The notes under the pieces were generated by a model that worked only from the letters and a program-made list of their open reading frames with translations, had not been told where the DNA came from and made no database searches. Both the position numbers and the translations under genes were made by a program. A stretch of DNA of 64,000 nt from RBG-16-57-9 sp964529745 (GTDB lineage: Archaea; Thermoproteota; Bathyarchaeia; TCS64), in the NCBI GenBank assembly GCA_964529745.1, contig CAZGZR010000001.1:19699-83698 (forward strand). Direction: 5' to 3'. Positions within the stretch are counted from its first letter, which is position 1. The number at the start of each line of letters is the position of its first letter. Below are positions 24,779 through 32,611 of the stretch, piece after piece.

Positions 24779-26410
24779 TCACATCTTTTTCCTTATCTCG
24801 ATAGGCGCGAGGAAAAGAGAAACGACGGCGGCGCCTAACACAAAAAACCCCGAATACGATATGGATGTCCTCGTCGCCTCTACTATACCTTGACGGATGT
24901 CATCCTCTAGGATCAACGAAACGTTCACCGGTAGAGAATCGTAGAGCCGCTGCAGCTGCTTACTGTCCAGCCCGTTCTCGGAGAGGGTGCTCTCTACCCG
25001 AGACTTAACCTCATCGGGTATTCTAGGATCACTCTGTATCCTCACGCCTGCGCTGGTGAACATCGAACCCACGAGAATGGCCCCGAGTATAGCCACCCCT
25101 ATGCTACCTCCCACCTGACGCATCGTCGCGCTGATGGCCGACGCCTCGCCTGCAACGTTTAGAGGCGCAGAGGATAATATGATGTTGTTTAGCTGGCTCG
25201 ACCCTAAGCCGAACCCCAGCCCGAATAGAGAGAGAGCGGGAAAAAGATCGATGTAGGTAGCACCCACCGATATCGCGCCCCGCAAAACGAAGGTACCAAG
25301 AGCCAAAACGAATAGCCCAGATATGACCAGATACTTTACGTCAACCCTCTTTGAGATGAAACCCGAGAGAAGCCCGAACACGAGTATACCGATCGAGGCT
25401 GGAAGAAAATACAGCCCAGTCTGGAACGCGTTCAAACCCAAGACGTTCTCAAAAAAAATGGGCAACATGAAGAAAGTACCAGACTGCCCAAAGGCCAGTA
25501 TCGCCAAAATGGCTAAACCGATGCTGAACGCCCTTGATCGAAACATGCTCAACTCTAGGAGAGGAGAACGGCCTTCCTCTTCCAGCACAGATTCATGGCG
25601 TATAAACGACCTGATCAACAGAACGGATAACGCGAAGAAAAAGGGTATAACGGAGACAGCATCCCACGGCCACCTGTAGGAGAGAAAAGTAAACTCCTGT
25701 TTAGGCCTAAACCAGCCGTAATTGTCACCCTCGATGAAGCCATATACTAGGAACAGCAGCCCCGACGAAGATAAAAGAGTCCCCACCCAATCGAACCTCT
25801 TCTCCTTCTCACCACAGGACTCAACGATCAAAACAGAGCCCGCTAAAGCAGCCATGCCCACGAAAATGTTGATCCTGAAGGACCACCTCCACGAGAAAGA
25901 CGAGGTAAGGTACCCCCCAAGCAGAGGCCCCACCGTCGCCGAGGCACCGGCTATGGCGCCCCACACGCCGAAGGCTATGGCCCTCTCTTCGCCCTTGAAG
26001 GTGCCGTCGATCAGGCTCAGCGCGGAGGTCAACGTCATCGCCGCACCCACGGCCTGAATGAGGCTCCTACCGAGAAGAAGATGAAATATGCCGGTCGACT
26101 CTGAGCCGATGAATGACCCCATCATAAAAACGATGACGCCAGCGACGAAGACCTTTCTCCTGCCAACCAGGTCGCCTAACCGCCCCACCGTTATCAACAC
26201 CGCGGATATGGTAAGCGAGTAGCCCGAGATCACGAACTCGAGGGAGCTCAGCTGGACCCCGAGGTCACTTATCATATAAGGTATCGAGACGTTCAGAATG
26301 GTGTTATCGATCACGACTATGGCCAAGCCCAGCGAGATAATGATTAAGGCATACCAGCGGTTCTCATATTTTGCGTACGAGGAGATGCCCATGATCTCCT
26401 TACATGGCAC
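24779..26410 (-). CDS. MFS multidrug efflux transporter, DHA2 (14-helix) family
   Basis: This 543 aa protein has 14 predicted membrane helices. Motif A appears as GRLGDLVGRRKVF after helix 2, and the helix-5 motif C area reads GVWGAIAGASATVGPLLGGY, as in EmrB/QacA proton antiporters. It would export drugs or organic acids. A loop of about 60 residues between helices 7 and 8 and the extracellular loop before helix 14 are normal. Start at ATG 26410. No regulator adjoins it directly. Confidence 0.88.
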   Translation of the reverse strand: MPCKEIMGISSYAKYENRWYALIIISLGLAIVVIDNTILNVSIPYMISDLGVQLSSLEFVISGYSLTISAVLITVGRLGDLVGRRKVFVAGVIVFMMGSFIGSESTGIFHLLLGRSLIQAVGAAMTLTSALSLIDGTFKGEERAIAFGVWGAIAGASATVGPLLGGYLTSSFSWRWSFRINIFVGMAALAGSVLIVESCGEKEKRFDWVGTLLSSSGLLFLVYGFIEGDNYGWFRPKQEFTFLSYRWPWDAVSVIPFFFALSVLLIRSFIRHESVLEEEGRSPLLELSMFRSRAFSIGLAILAILAFGQSGTFFMLPIFFENVLGLNAFQTGLYFLPASIGILVFGLLSGFISKRVDVKYLVISGLFVLALGTFVLRGAISVGATYIDLFPALSLFGLGFGLGSSQLNNIILSSAPLNVAGEASAISATMRQVGGSIGVAILGAILVGSMFTSAGVRIQSDPRIPDEVKSRVESTLSENGLDSKQLQRLYDSLPVNVSLILEDDIRQGIVEATRTSISYSGFFVLGAAVVSLFLAPIEIRKKM

Positions 26411-26624
26411 ATTCTATATAAACCAAAAAATGGAGTCCCCCAGCCTTCGTCGATTAAAGCACCAACAGGATGCTCAGCCCCGCGAGAAATCATACGCCGC
26501 CTCCAACCCCATCAAACAGGGAGAAAACCCCGAGGACCGGGAAACAGAGCTCCCGTCCATACCCGGGCTCCGAACCCCCTTTCAACCAAGTTTAAAAGAC
26601 ACGATCCACCCACCACGGGCTAAC

Positions 26625-26764
26625 GTGGAGACCCAGAACATCACCGCGGCGAAGACCGCCTTCCTCTTCCCCGACGAGCTGGACATATAGAAGTCGTGGT
26701 CCCCAAGTTCCACGCCGAGAACTGGTTCAAATACATCTCAGACGAGCTGAAAAAGAAACCATAA
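26625..26764 (+). pseudogene. Small gene with an apparent 2-base lesion
   Basis: A GTG at 26625 follows TTTAAAAG by about 27 bp and encodes ETQNITAAKTAFLFPDELDI before TAG; two bases on, a second frame continues as EVVVPKFHAENWFKYISDEL and ends at TAA. Joined, they make a 46-codon protein. The promoter spacing and coherent composition suggest a small gene hit by a lesion. No family is recognised. Confidence 0.35.
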
Positions 26765-26813
26765 CCGATACGCACACACATAGTAATAATAACTTTATAG
26801 TTTACCAAGACAC

Positions 26814-27320
26814 ATGGGTCGTCAACTAAACCAACTGAATGTGTACCTTCTCGTGGCGGCTCTGATAGTTGGCGGCGTCACCGGATACGTTCTCGGCATA
26901 AAACCCATTCAGGAGATGTCGACTAAGGTGAACCAGTTGGAGAACGAGTTAGCGTCATTGAAGGAGGAGTTCACCGCATACTCTGGGAGGGACTGGCGTC
27001 TCGCCTTCAACTATGGCGAATCCTTCGGCCAGGACACCCACCAGGTAGTACGCAACTCTCTCGGGCCCTTCCATCTAAACGGTAACGAGGTCAGGTTCGT
27101 CTGGCTCTTCCAGTCTCAGAAACTCGATGATGGAGTCCCCGGGACCCTGGAGATCACACTGAGATACGCCAACGGCACCTCTGTCGGGCGACGCACAACG
27201 TCCTCGGTCTTCTCAATCGGATCGGCGGACATGGACCTCCGCGCCGCAGGCAACTACACGATCGGGTTCATGGCCACGGGATGCGTTGACACGTTCATAT
27301 GGGTCTGGGACTACGGCTGA
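26814..27320 (+). CDS. Membrane-anchored protein with coiled coil and beta domain
   Basis: In this 168 aa protein, residues 9-30 form one membrane helix (VYLLVAALIVGGVTGYVLG), followed by a short coiled coil (STKVNQLENELASLKEEF) and an extracytoplasmic beta-rich domain with FHLNGNEVRFVWLFQS and AAGNYTIGF. The last part resembles a jelly-roll or emp24-like fold, which is only an impression. The start ATG is about 22 bp after CTTTATAG. Function is unknown. Confidence 0.65.
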   Translation: MGRQLNQLNVYLLVAALIVGGVTGYVLGIKPIQEMSTKVNQLENELASLKEEFTAYSGRDWRLAFNYGESFGQDTHQVVRNSLGPFHLNGNEVRFVWLFQSQKLDDGVPGTLEITLRYANGTSVGRRTTSSVFSIGSADMDLRAAGNYTIGFMATGCVDTFIWVWDYG

Positions 27321-27499
27321 CAACATCGCATGCGTACCTCAGAATCGTCTCAACGCACGCTGGCTGCGCACATAGTGTCAGGCTCTCATACTGGACGCTG
27401 TGAGGAAAGGCATTAGCCTACCCCTCAAACACCACAGTTGCGCCCAATGCATCGTTCATGCAAAACCAATAAAAAGGAAACCCGGAATCCCGTTGTGGC

Positions 27500-28453
27500 A
27501 TGAACACCGAGGCAAACTACAAGACCCGGGACCTGGAACCCGGAAACCTGGCGCTGTTCTTCGTGACCGCGTTCGCCTGGACCTGGGCCTTCTGGTCACC
27601 CTTCATACTCGGCATACTCAGACTCCCAATGGGAACCGGCACACCCAACGTAGACCTCGGCGAGATGGGACTGATCCTGCCCATCATCCTCGTCAGCCCC
27701 TTCGGGCCAACCATCGCCGCCTTCGTGACCAGCTACCTGAGCGAAGGCAGGGAAGGCCCCCGCAGGCTCTGGAGACGATTCAGAGACTGTAAACCCTCGA
27801 AAACATGGCTCATCATAACCCTGGCCTTTTACCCAGCCATCTTCCTATTGATCAGGGTATCCTCGGCGACGATCTTCAACGTCCCCCAACCCACACCGGC
27901 ATGGACAGACAACCCGCTAATCATACTCGCGCCCCTCGCCGCGAGCGTGCTCCACGGGGGCCTGAGCGAGGAGTTCGGCTGGAGAGGATACGCCTTACCC
28001 AGACTCCAGTCCCGGCTCAACGCGACACAAGCCAGCATGGCCCTGGGCCTCATGGAGGGCCTATGGCACGTGCCCCTCGTCTTCTGGGTGGGCGACGCCC
28101 GCTACGGCATGTCGATCCCGTTGCTGATACTGTGGCAGACGATAGCGACGTTCTACAGGACCTGGATATACAACAACACCGAGGGAAGCCTCCTGGCCGC
28201 GGTGCTCTTCCACGCCATGGGTAACACGGCCAGCGACATCGCGCCAATCAACATTCCCTCCATCCCCTGGCTTCCCAGATACAAGTTCGTGCCTCTACCT
28301 CTGTTGATTGTGTTCAGCGCGATCGTCCTGGTGATCGTGGGTGTTTACGGGCCCGAGGACATGATAAGAAAAAATAAATCTGACTCAAAAGGCACAAAAG
28401 AGAACTACAACTCTGTTTTGTTGGTTCAGCTGATGGCGGCAAGAACCCCGTGA
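27500..28453 (+). CDS. CPBP-family intramembrane metalloprotease
   Basis: This 317 aa membrane protein has about eight hydrophobic helices and the CPBP/CAAX-protease motifs: SEEFGWRGYALPRL (EExxxR, the glutamate pair), GLWHVPLVFW and LFHAMGN with the metal-binding histidines. Members process prenylated or bacteriocin-type peptides or give immunity. ATG 27500 lies about 22-30 bp after CAATAAAAAGG. No peptide substrate gene is evident beside it. Confidence 0.85.
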   Translation: MNTEANYKTRDLEPGNLALFFVTAFAWTWAFWSPFILGILRLPMGTGTPNVDLGEMGLILPIILVSPFGPTIAAFVTSYLSEGREGPRRLWRRFRDCKPSKTWLIITLAFYPAIFLLIRVSSATIFNVPQPTPAWTDNPLIILAPLAASVLHGGLSEEFGWRGYALPRLQSRLNATQASMALGLMEGLWHVPLVFWVGDARYGMSIPLLILWQTIATFYRTWIYNNTEGSLLAAVLFHAMGNTASDIAPINIPSIPWLPRYKFVPLPLLIVFSAIVLVIVGVYGPEDMIRKNKSDSKGTKENYNSVLLVQLMAARTP

Positions 28454-28553
28454 AGACAAGGTTATAAGCCCCTGGATTAAATGGGTCCGACGTTCGCAGA
28501 GCTACACCACGAGGTAAGCTCCACGACTCGCCTCCTGCAGTCGAGGCGTCTCC

Positions 28554-29096
28554 TCACCTGATGGACCTGACAGGTATCCTCAGCGTAACTGTATCATCAC
28601 CGATATCCGCTTTCACATCTACATCCAGGATGTTCATCACCATGGCATCAAGGTAAGACCTAATAAACACACTCCACTTCCTGTCCAACACGTGCCTAAG
28701 ATGAAACATATGCTCACCGTTCATCTGATGATAATCGCACGCAAACCATCCATCATACCCCGCCATAACCTCCTCGATAAACCACTTGACAGACGGGAAA
28801 TTCAGCTTCATCCCACGCATCAGCATATCAACCCTGGCACGGGTGCAACCCGCATGCTCACCCACCCCAGCCGCCTCCTCGTCACTCAACGCCATGAAGA
28901 TCAATGAAATGGTTTTTCGATCGATGCAGAGCAGCTGAGAGCTGCTGTAGAACTTCCCATGGTATAAGTACTTATGGACCAAGTGATTTATCAACGAGTT
29001 CACGCTCTGATTCAATGCCTTCGCTTCCTCTATCAGCATCTCGTTGATATTATCAGGAAACCTAAATGTCCTCGTGACATATTTGTCCGATGACAC
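28554..29096 (-). CDS. Ribbon-helix-helix protein with unknown C-terminal domain
   Basis: In this 180 aa protein, residues 1-45 (VTRTFRFPDNINEMLIEEAK, NQSVNSLINHLVHKYL) are an RHH DNA-binding domain. The remaining 135 residues form an alpha/beta domain I do not recognise, with KWFIEEVMAGYDGWF and HMFHLRHVLDRKWS; it may sense a ligand. The start is GTG 29096. It is divergent from the gene at 29191, with an inverted repeat between them, so it probably regulates both. Confidence 0.68.
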   Translation of the reverse strand: MSSDKYVTRTFRFPDNINEMLIEEAKALNQSVNSLINHLVHKYLYHGKFYSSSQLLCIDRKTISLIFMALSDEEAAGVGEHAGCTRARVDMLMRGMKLNFPSVKWFIEEVMAGYDGWFACDYHQMNGEHMFHLRHVLDRKWSVFIRSYLDAMVMNILDVDVKADIGDDTVTLRIPVRSIR

Positions 29097-29127
29097 ATCA
29101 TTACAATATGATAAACTTAAATAAAAA

Positions 29128-29143
29128 AAGAACGACTGTTCTT
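29128..29143. promoter_or_regulatory. Inverted repeat in the divergent promoter at 29.1 kb
   Basis: AAGAAC-GACT-GTTCTT is a 6-bp perfect inverted repeat with a 4-base spacer, located between the RHH gene and the 29191 gene and just upstream of the latter's TATA box. It is a likely operator for the RHH regulator. Confidence 0.45.
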
Positions 29144-29190
29144 AATTGGAACCGACAATTGTTTATAAAACATATCTTACTACAACACTC

Positions 29191-29469
29191 ATGGACTCGG
29201 TGTTCTTAGAACTTATAAACGAAATTATTTGTTCTTACAGCGATGACGAGAACCTCAAGATCGTATCAGACTTCTGGAATAGCATCGAGCCCGCAATTGG
29301 AGACGATAACCGTACAGCGTTCCTCCTAGGAAGCGTCTACGGTCAATGCCTCTTCCTCTACAACAGCTACTACGACGACAGCAGGGACCCCGAAAACAGG
29401 AAAAAGTTCCAGCACCTCTTATCAAAGATAATCAAGGGAATGAAAGACAACTTCAACGAAACCCCATAA
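29191..29469 (+). CDS. Small helical hypothetical protein, 92 aa
   Basis: ATG 29191 lies about 22-30 bp after GTTTATAAAAC, which sets the start; an in-frame TTG at 29146 precedes the TATA box and is rejected. The protein is helical and acidic (LELINEIICSYSDDENLK; FLLGSVYGQCLFLYNSYY). No family is recognised. It faces the RHH gene and may be its target. Confidence 0.6.
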   Translation: MDSVFLELINEIICSYSDDENLKIVSDFWNSIEPAIGDDNRTAFLLGSVYGQCLFLYNSYYDDSRDPENRKKFQHLLSKIIKGMKDNFNETP

Positions 29470-29804
29470 ACGTCTCGTATCCGCGTATATCCAAGCCGCT
29501 AAACATCACAGACAAGACCCTACACACATGCATCGAGAGCGTAACGAGCATAACCGTAGTTTTTGTATCAACATGATGCACAACAATGCATCACCCAATG
29601 TAAATACAAATGTATTAAAAACTCTATAAAAAAATGACGTTATTAACATGAATAGATGAATCTTCTTTGTTATTTTTTTAATATTAAGGAAAATAAAGGT
29701 AAAGCGGGTCATCTTCTTTTTGCGATGGCATATAACGCAATATTGGTTCGTAAAGAGGACGATTACCGTTAGATTGTGCGAAATAAGAACATTTCCATAT
29801 TCAA
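29470..29804. other. AT-rich intergenic with an inverted repeat
   Basis: No gene is supported between the 29191 gene and the Hdr operon promoter. An inverted repeat TGATGCA-CAACAA-TGCATCA lies at 29574-29593; it could be a terminator or operator. The short frames present have no ribosome or promoter signals. Confidence 0.4.
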
Positions 29805-29815
29805 TAATATAAAAA
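29805..29815 (+). promoter_or_regulatory. Probable TATA box of the hdr-nfn operon
   Basis: AATATAAAAAA is the best TATA-like box before hdrC. It would give a leader of about 95 nt, unlike the leaderless genes elsewhere in the window; hdrC has a GGAG-type ribosome site upstream of its start, in line with a leadered message. Confidence 0.4.
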
Positions 29816-29935
29816 AGGCGAAATCAGTGTCCTAACCAGAGTCAAGTCTCCTCGAGACAACGGATCATGCTCTCATATGGTATTCATTGGCTTAGGAATT
29901 TCAATCAACCAATGCTTGGAGTGGAAGCATGACAG

Positions 29936-30424
29936 ATGATGGCGTTAAGTCGTTTATCAAAAAAAGAGAAAGCGTACATCGGTGTGGCGGAGCAGTGCAC
30001 CCAGTGCGGTAAATGCTCCAGCGGGTGCCCAGCCGCCAGATACCTCGAGCTGAGGCCACGGAGGATCGCGTTGATGGCCCAGAGAGACCTCGTCGAGGAG
30101 CTTCTCGGCTCCGACATAATATGGATGTGTACCCAGTGTCATCAATGCATGGAACGCTGCCCACGGGAGATAACCCCCTACGACATCATCATATACCTCC
30201 AGAACCTGTCGGTGCTAAAAGGCTACGACTACCCCAAGGATCTTGACATACTGTTCGCATCCATCAAGAGGTACGGAGCCATTCAGCTACCCCAGGAGAT
30301 ATTCGACAGGGAATTCGAGAACTACGAGAGGAGTGACCTTAACCTGCCCGACCTCGAAGGCCCAGCCGACATCGAGGGGTTCCTAAAGGGATTGACCAAG
30401 GTTCTGGGGGAGTCGAGGCGTTGA
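29936..30424 (+). CDS. hdrC: Heterodisulfide reductase subunit C-like iron-sulfur protein
   Basis: This 162 aa protein carries two 4Fe-4S motifs, CTQCGKCSSGCP near residues 21-32 and CTQCHQCMERCP near 65-76, as in soluble HdrC. It passes electrons from HdrA-type flavoproteins to HdrB. It is the first gene of a six-gene operon and overlaps hdrB by four bases (TTGA). Two adjacent ATG codons (29936, 29939) could start it. Confidence 0.88.
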   Translation: MMALSRLSKKEKAYIGVAEQCTQCGKCSSGCPAARYLELRPRRIALMAQRDLVEELLGSDIIWMCTQCHQCMERCPREITPYDIIIYLQNLSVLKGYDYPKDLDILFASIKRYGAIQLPQEIFDREFENYERSDLNLPDLEGPADIEGFLKGLTKVLGESRR

Positions 30425-31296
30425 GATACGCGCTGTTCCTAGGCTGCTGGATACACACCCAGCAGTACGGCTACGAGATGTCCACCAGAAGAACCCTGCC
30501 CAGGCTAGGGGTGGAGCTCCACGACCCCGAGGGCTTCAGCTGCTGCGGCTACCCCCTGAGGAGCTTCAACGACTCGGCGTGGTTCTACCTCTCGGCGAGA
30601 AACCTCGCGATAGCCGAGAGGGACGGCCTCGACATACTCCCACTCTGCAACGGCTGCTACGCTTCCCTGAACGAAGTGAAGCACTACCTAGACTCCGACG
30701 AGGAGTTCAAAGACTACATCAACGAGGCTCTCAGCAACGAGGGCTTGGAGTATAGAGGAGGCAAAAGGGTCAGGCACATACTGGAGGTTCTTCACGAGGA
30801 CATCGGAGTTGAAAGGATAGAAGGAGAGATAGAAAAGCCGTTATCGGGTCTAAGCTTCGCCACGCACTGCGGCTGCCACGCGTTGAGGCCCAGCGACTTC
30901 AAGTACACCGACGACCCCGAGGACCCTAGGCTGCTGGACGAGGTGACCCAGGCTCTGGGAGCCGAGACGCGCTACTACCCGGAGAAGATGGACTGCTGCG
31001 GAGCGACCCTGGTACTAAGCAACTACGAGGCGGCTTTCAAGCTGACGGGCTACAAGATCCAAGCCATCCAGAGACGGGGCTTCGATGGACTCGTGACCAA
31101 CTGCCCGTTCTGCCTCAAGATGTTCGACTCAAGGCAGGAAGCCGCTGGCAAGATCATACACGACGAGGGTCTGAGCCTCCCAGTCTTCTACATCACCCAG
31201 CTCCTGGGACTAGCCCTAGGCATGGACGCGTTCGAGCTGGGTCTCGATTTCAACATGAGTCCGGTTGATGAAGTGATCGATAAAATTGGAGGCTGA
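30421..31296 (+). CDS. hdrB: Heterodisulfide reductase subunit B-like protein
   Basis: The 291 aa protein has two CCG domains: FSCCGYP with LCNGC, and HCGCHALRP, DCCGAT with NCPFC. These bind the noncubane 4Fe-4S clusters that cleave CoM-S-S-CoB in methanogens. No methanogenesis genes are visible here, so the disulfide or other acceptor may differ. The start is TTG 30421, overlapping the hdrC stop. Confidence 0.9.
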   Translation: MRYALFLGCWIHTQQYGYEMSTRRTLPRLGVELHDPEGFSCCGYPLRSFNDSAWFYLSARNLAIAERDGLDILPLCNGCYASLNEVKHYLDSDEEFKDYINEALSNEGLEYRGGKRVRHILEVLHEDIGVERIEGEIEKPLSGLSFATHCGCHALRPSDFKYTDDPEDPRLLDEVTQALGAETRYYPEKMDCCGATLVLSNYEAAFKLTGYKIQAIQRRGFDGLVTNCPFCLKMFDSRQEAAGKIIHDEGLSLPVFYITQLLGLALGMDAFELGLDFNMSPVDEVIDKIGG

Positions 31297-31300
31297 GGCG

Positions 31301-32611
31301 ATGGAGTCATCCGTAGTAGTGATTGGCGGAGGAATAGCCGGAATCCAAGCCTCCCTTGACCTGGCAGACGGCGGCCACAAAGTGTACCTCGTTGAGAGGA
31401 CGCCAAGCATAGGGGGCAAGATGGCGCTGCTTGACAAGACCTTCCCGACCCTCGACTGCGCCATCTGCATACTCGCGCCAAAGATGATCGAGGTATACAG
31501 GCATCCCAACATCAGGCTCCTCACCAACTCCACGGTAACCAAGGTCTCCGGGGAAGCCGGGAACTTCGCCGTGAAGGTGACAAGGAAACCCAGGTACGTT
31601 GACGAGGACAAGTGCATAGGCTGCGGCGTATGCGCCCAGAAGTGCCCCGTACGCGTGCCAGACGAGTACCAGATGGGGCTCAGCGACAGGAAAGCCATCT
31701 ACCTGCCGTTCCCCCAGTCGGTGCCGCTCGTCTACAGCATCGACCCGGAGCACTGCCTCCACTTGACGCAGGGCGTCTGCGGAGCCTGCGAGAAGCTCTG
31801 CGAAGCAGGAGCCATAGACTACGACCAGAAAGAGGAGACCCTTGAGATAAATGCCTCAGGGATAGTCGTGGCCACGGGGCTTGAGCCCTTCGATCCCACC
31901 ATCATCAACGAGTATGGGTACAGGAGGTACAGCGACGTCGTCACCGCCATGGAGTTCGAGCGCATGATAACGGCCACCGGCCCCACCGAGGGGGAGCTGC
32001 TCCGTCCTTCAAACAGCCAGCACCCACATAGCATCACCTTCATCCAGTGCGTCGGCTCCAGAAGCCTGCGTGAGGGATACCCCTACTGCTCCGCGGTGTG
32101 CTGCATGCACGCCACGAAAGAGGCGATGCTAGCGAAGGAGCACGCCCCGGACGTGGAGGCAACCATCTACTACACAGACCTCAGAGCCTTCGGGAAAGAT
32201 TTCAGAGAGTTCATAGAGAGGGCGAAGAAAGAGTATGGAGTCAATTACGTCAGGGGTAAGCCGGGAGAGATCAGGGAAGACCCCGAGACCAAGACGCTTC
32301 AATTCTGGTACGAGGACACCCACACCGGCGACGTAAGGCTAGCAGAGACGGACATGATCGTGCTCTGCACGGCCCTCCGCCCGAGCCCTGGAAACAGGGA
32401 TCTAGCCGAGACCCTGAAGGTTGATGTCGACGAGTACGGTTTCTTCACCCAGCCAAGGCCCCTCATGGAACCGGTTGGTACGACTCGTGGAGGCGTCTAC
32501 GTCTGCGGATTCTGCCAAGGCCCGAAGGACATACCAGACTCCATCGCGGAGGCCAGCGGAGCGGCGTCCATGATATCGGTAATCGCTGCAAAGAGGAGGG
32601 CTGGAGGATGA
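31301..32611 (+). CDS. HdrA/QmoA-like FAD and iron-sulfur protein
   Basis: This 436 aa protein starts with a FAD-binding Rossmann motif VVVIGGGIAGIQASLDLAD and has the HdrA signature LDCAICILAPKM, a ferredoxin-type CIGCGVCAQKCP and a second Cys cluster CGACEKLCEAG. It lacks the N-terminal domain of full HdrA, as QmoA does. ATG 31301 follows a GGAGG site; it starts four bases after the hdrB stop. It is a likely flavin centre of the complex. Confidence 0.85.
   Translation: MESSVVVIGGGIAGIQASLDLADGGHKVYLVERTPSIGGKMALLDKTFPTLDCAICILAPKMIEVYRHPNIRLLTNSTVTKVSGEAGNFAVKVTRKPRYVDEDKCIGCGVCAQKCPVRVPDEYQMGLSDRKAIYLPFPQSVPLVYSIDPEHCLHLTQGVCGACEKLCEAGAIDYDQKEETLEINASGIVVATGLEPFDPTIINEYGYRRYSDVVTAMEFERMITATGPTEGELLRPSNSQHPHSITFIQCVGSRSLREGYPYCSAVCCMHATKEAMLAKEHAPDVEATIYYTDLRAFGKDFREFIERAKKEYGVNYVRGKPGEIREDPETKTLQFWYEDTHTGDVRLAETDMIVLCTALRPSPGNRDLAETLKVDVDEYGFFTQPRPLMEPVGTTRGGVYVCGFCQGPKDIPDSIAEASGAASMISVIAAKRRAGG

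Noticed and set aside
26298..26690. 130-codon plus-strand frame over the MFS gene start
   Set aside because: It is mostly antisense to the transporter, with no start signals and biased composition.
28454..28553. tRNA-like or stem-loop sequence after the CPBP gene
   Set aside because: Short inverted stretches (CGCCTC/GAGGCG) are present, but no tRNA arms can be assembled; at best a weak terminator.
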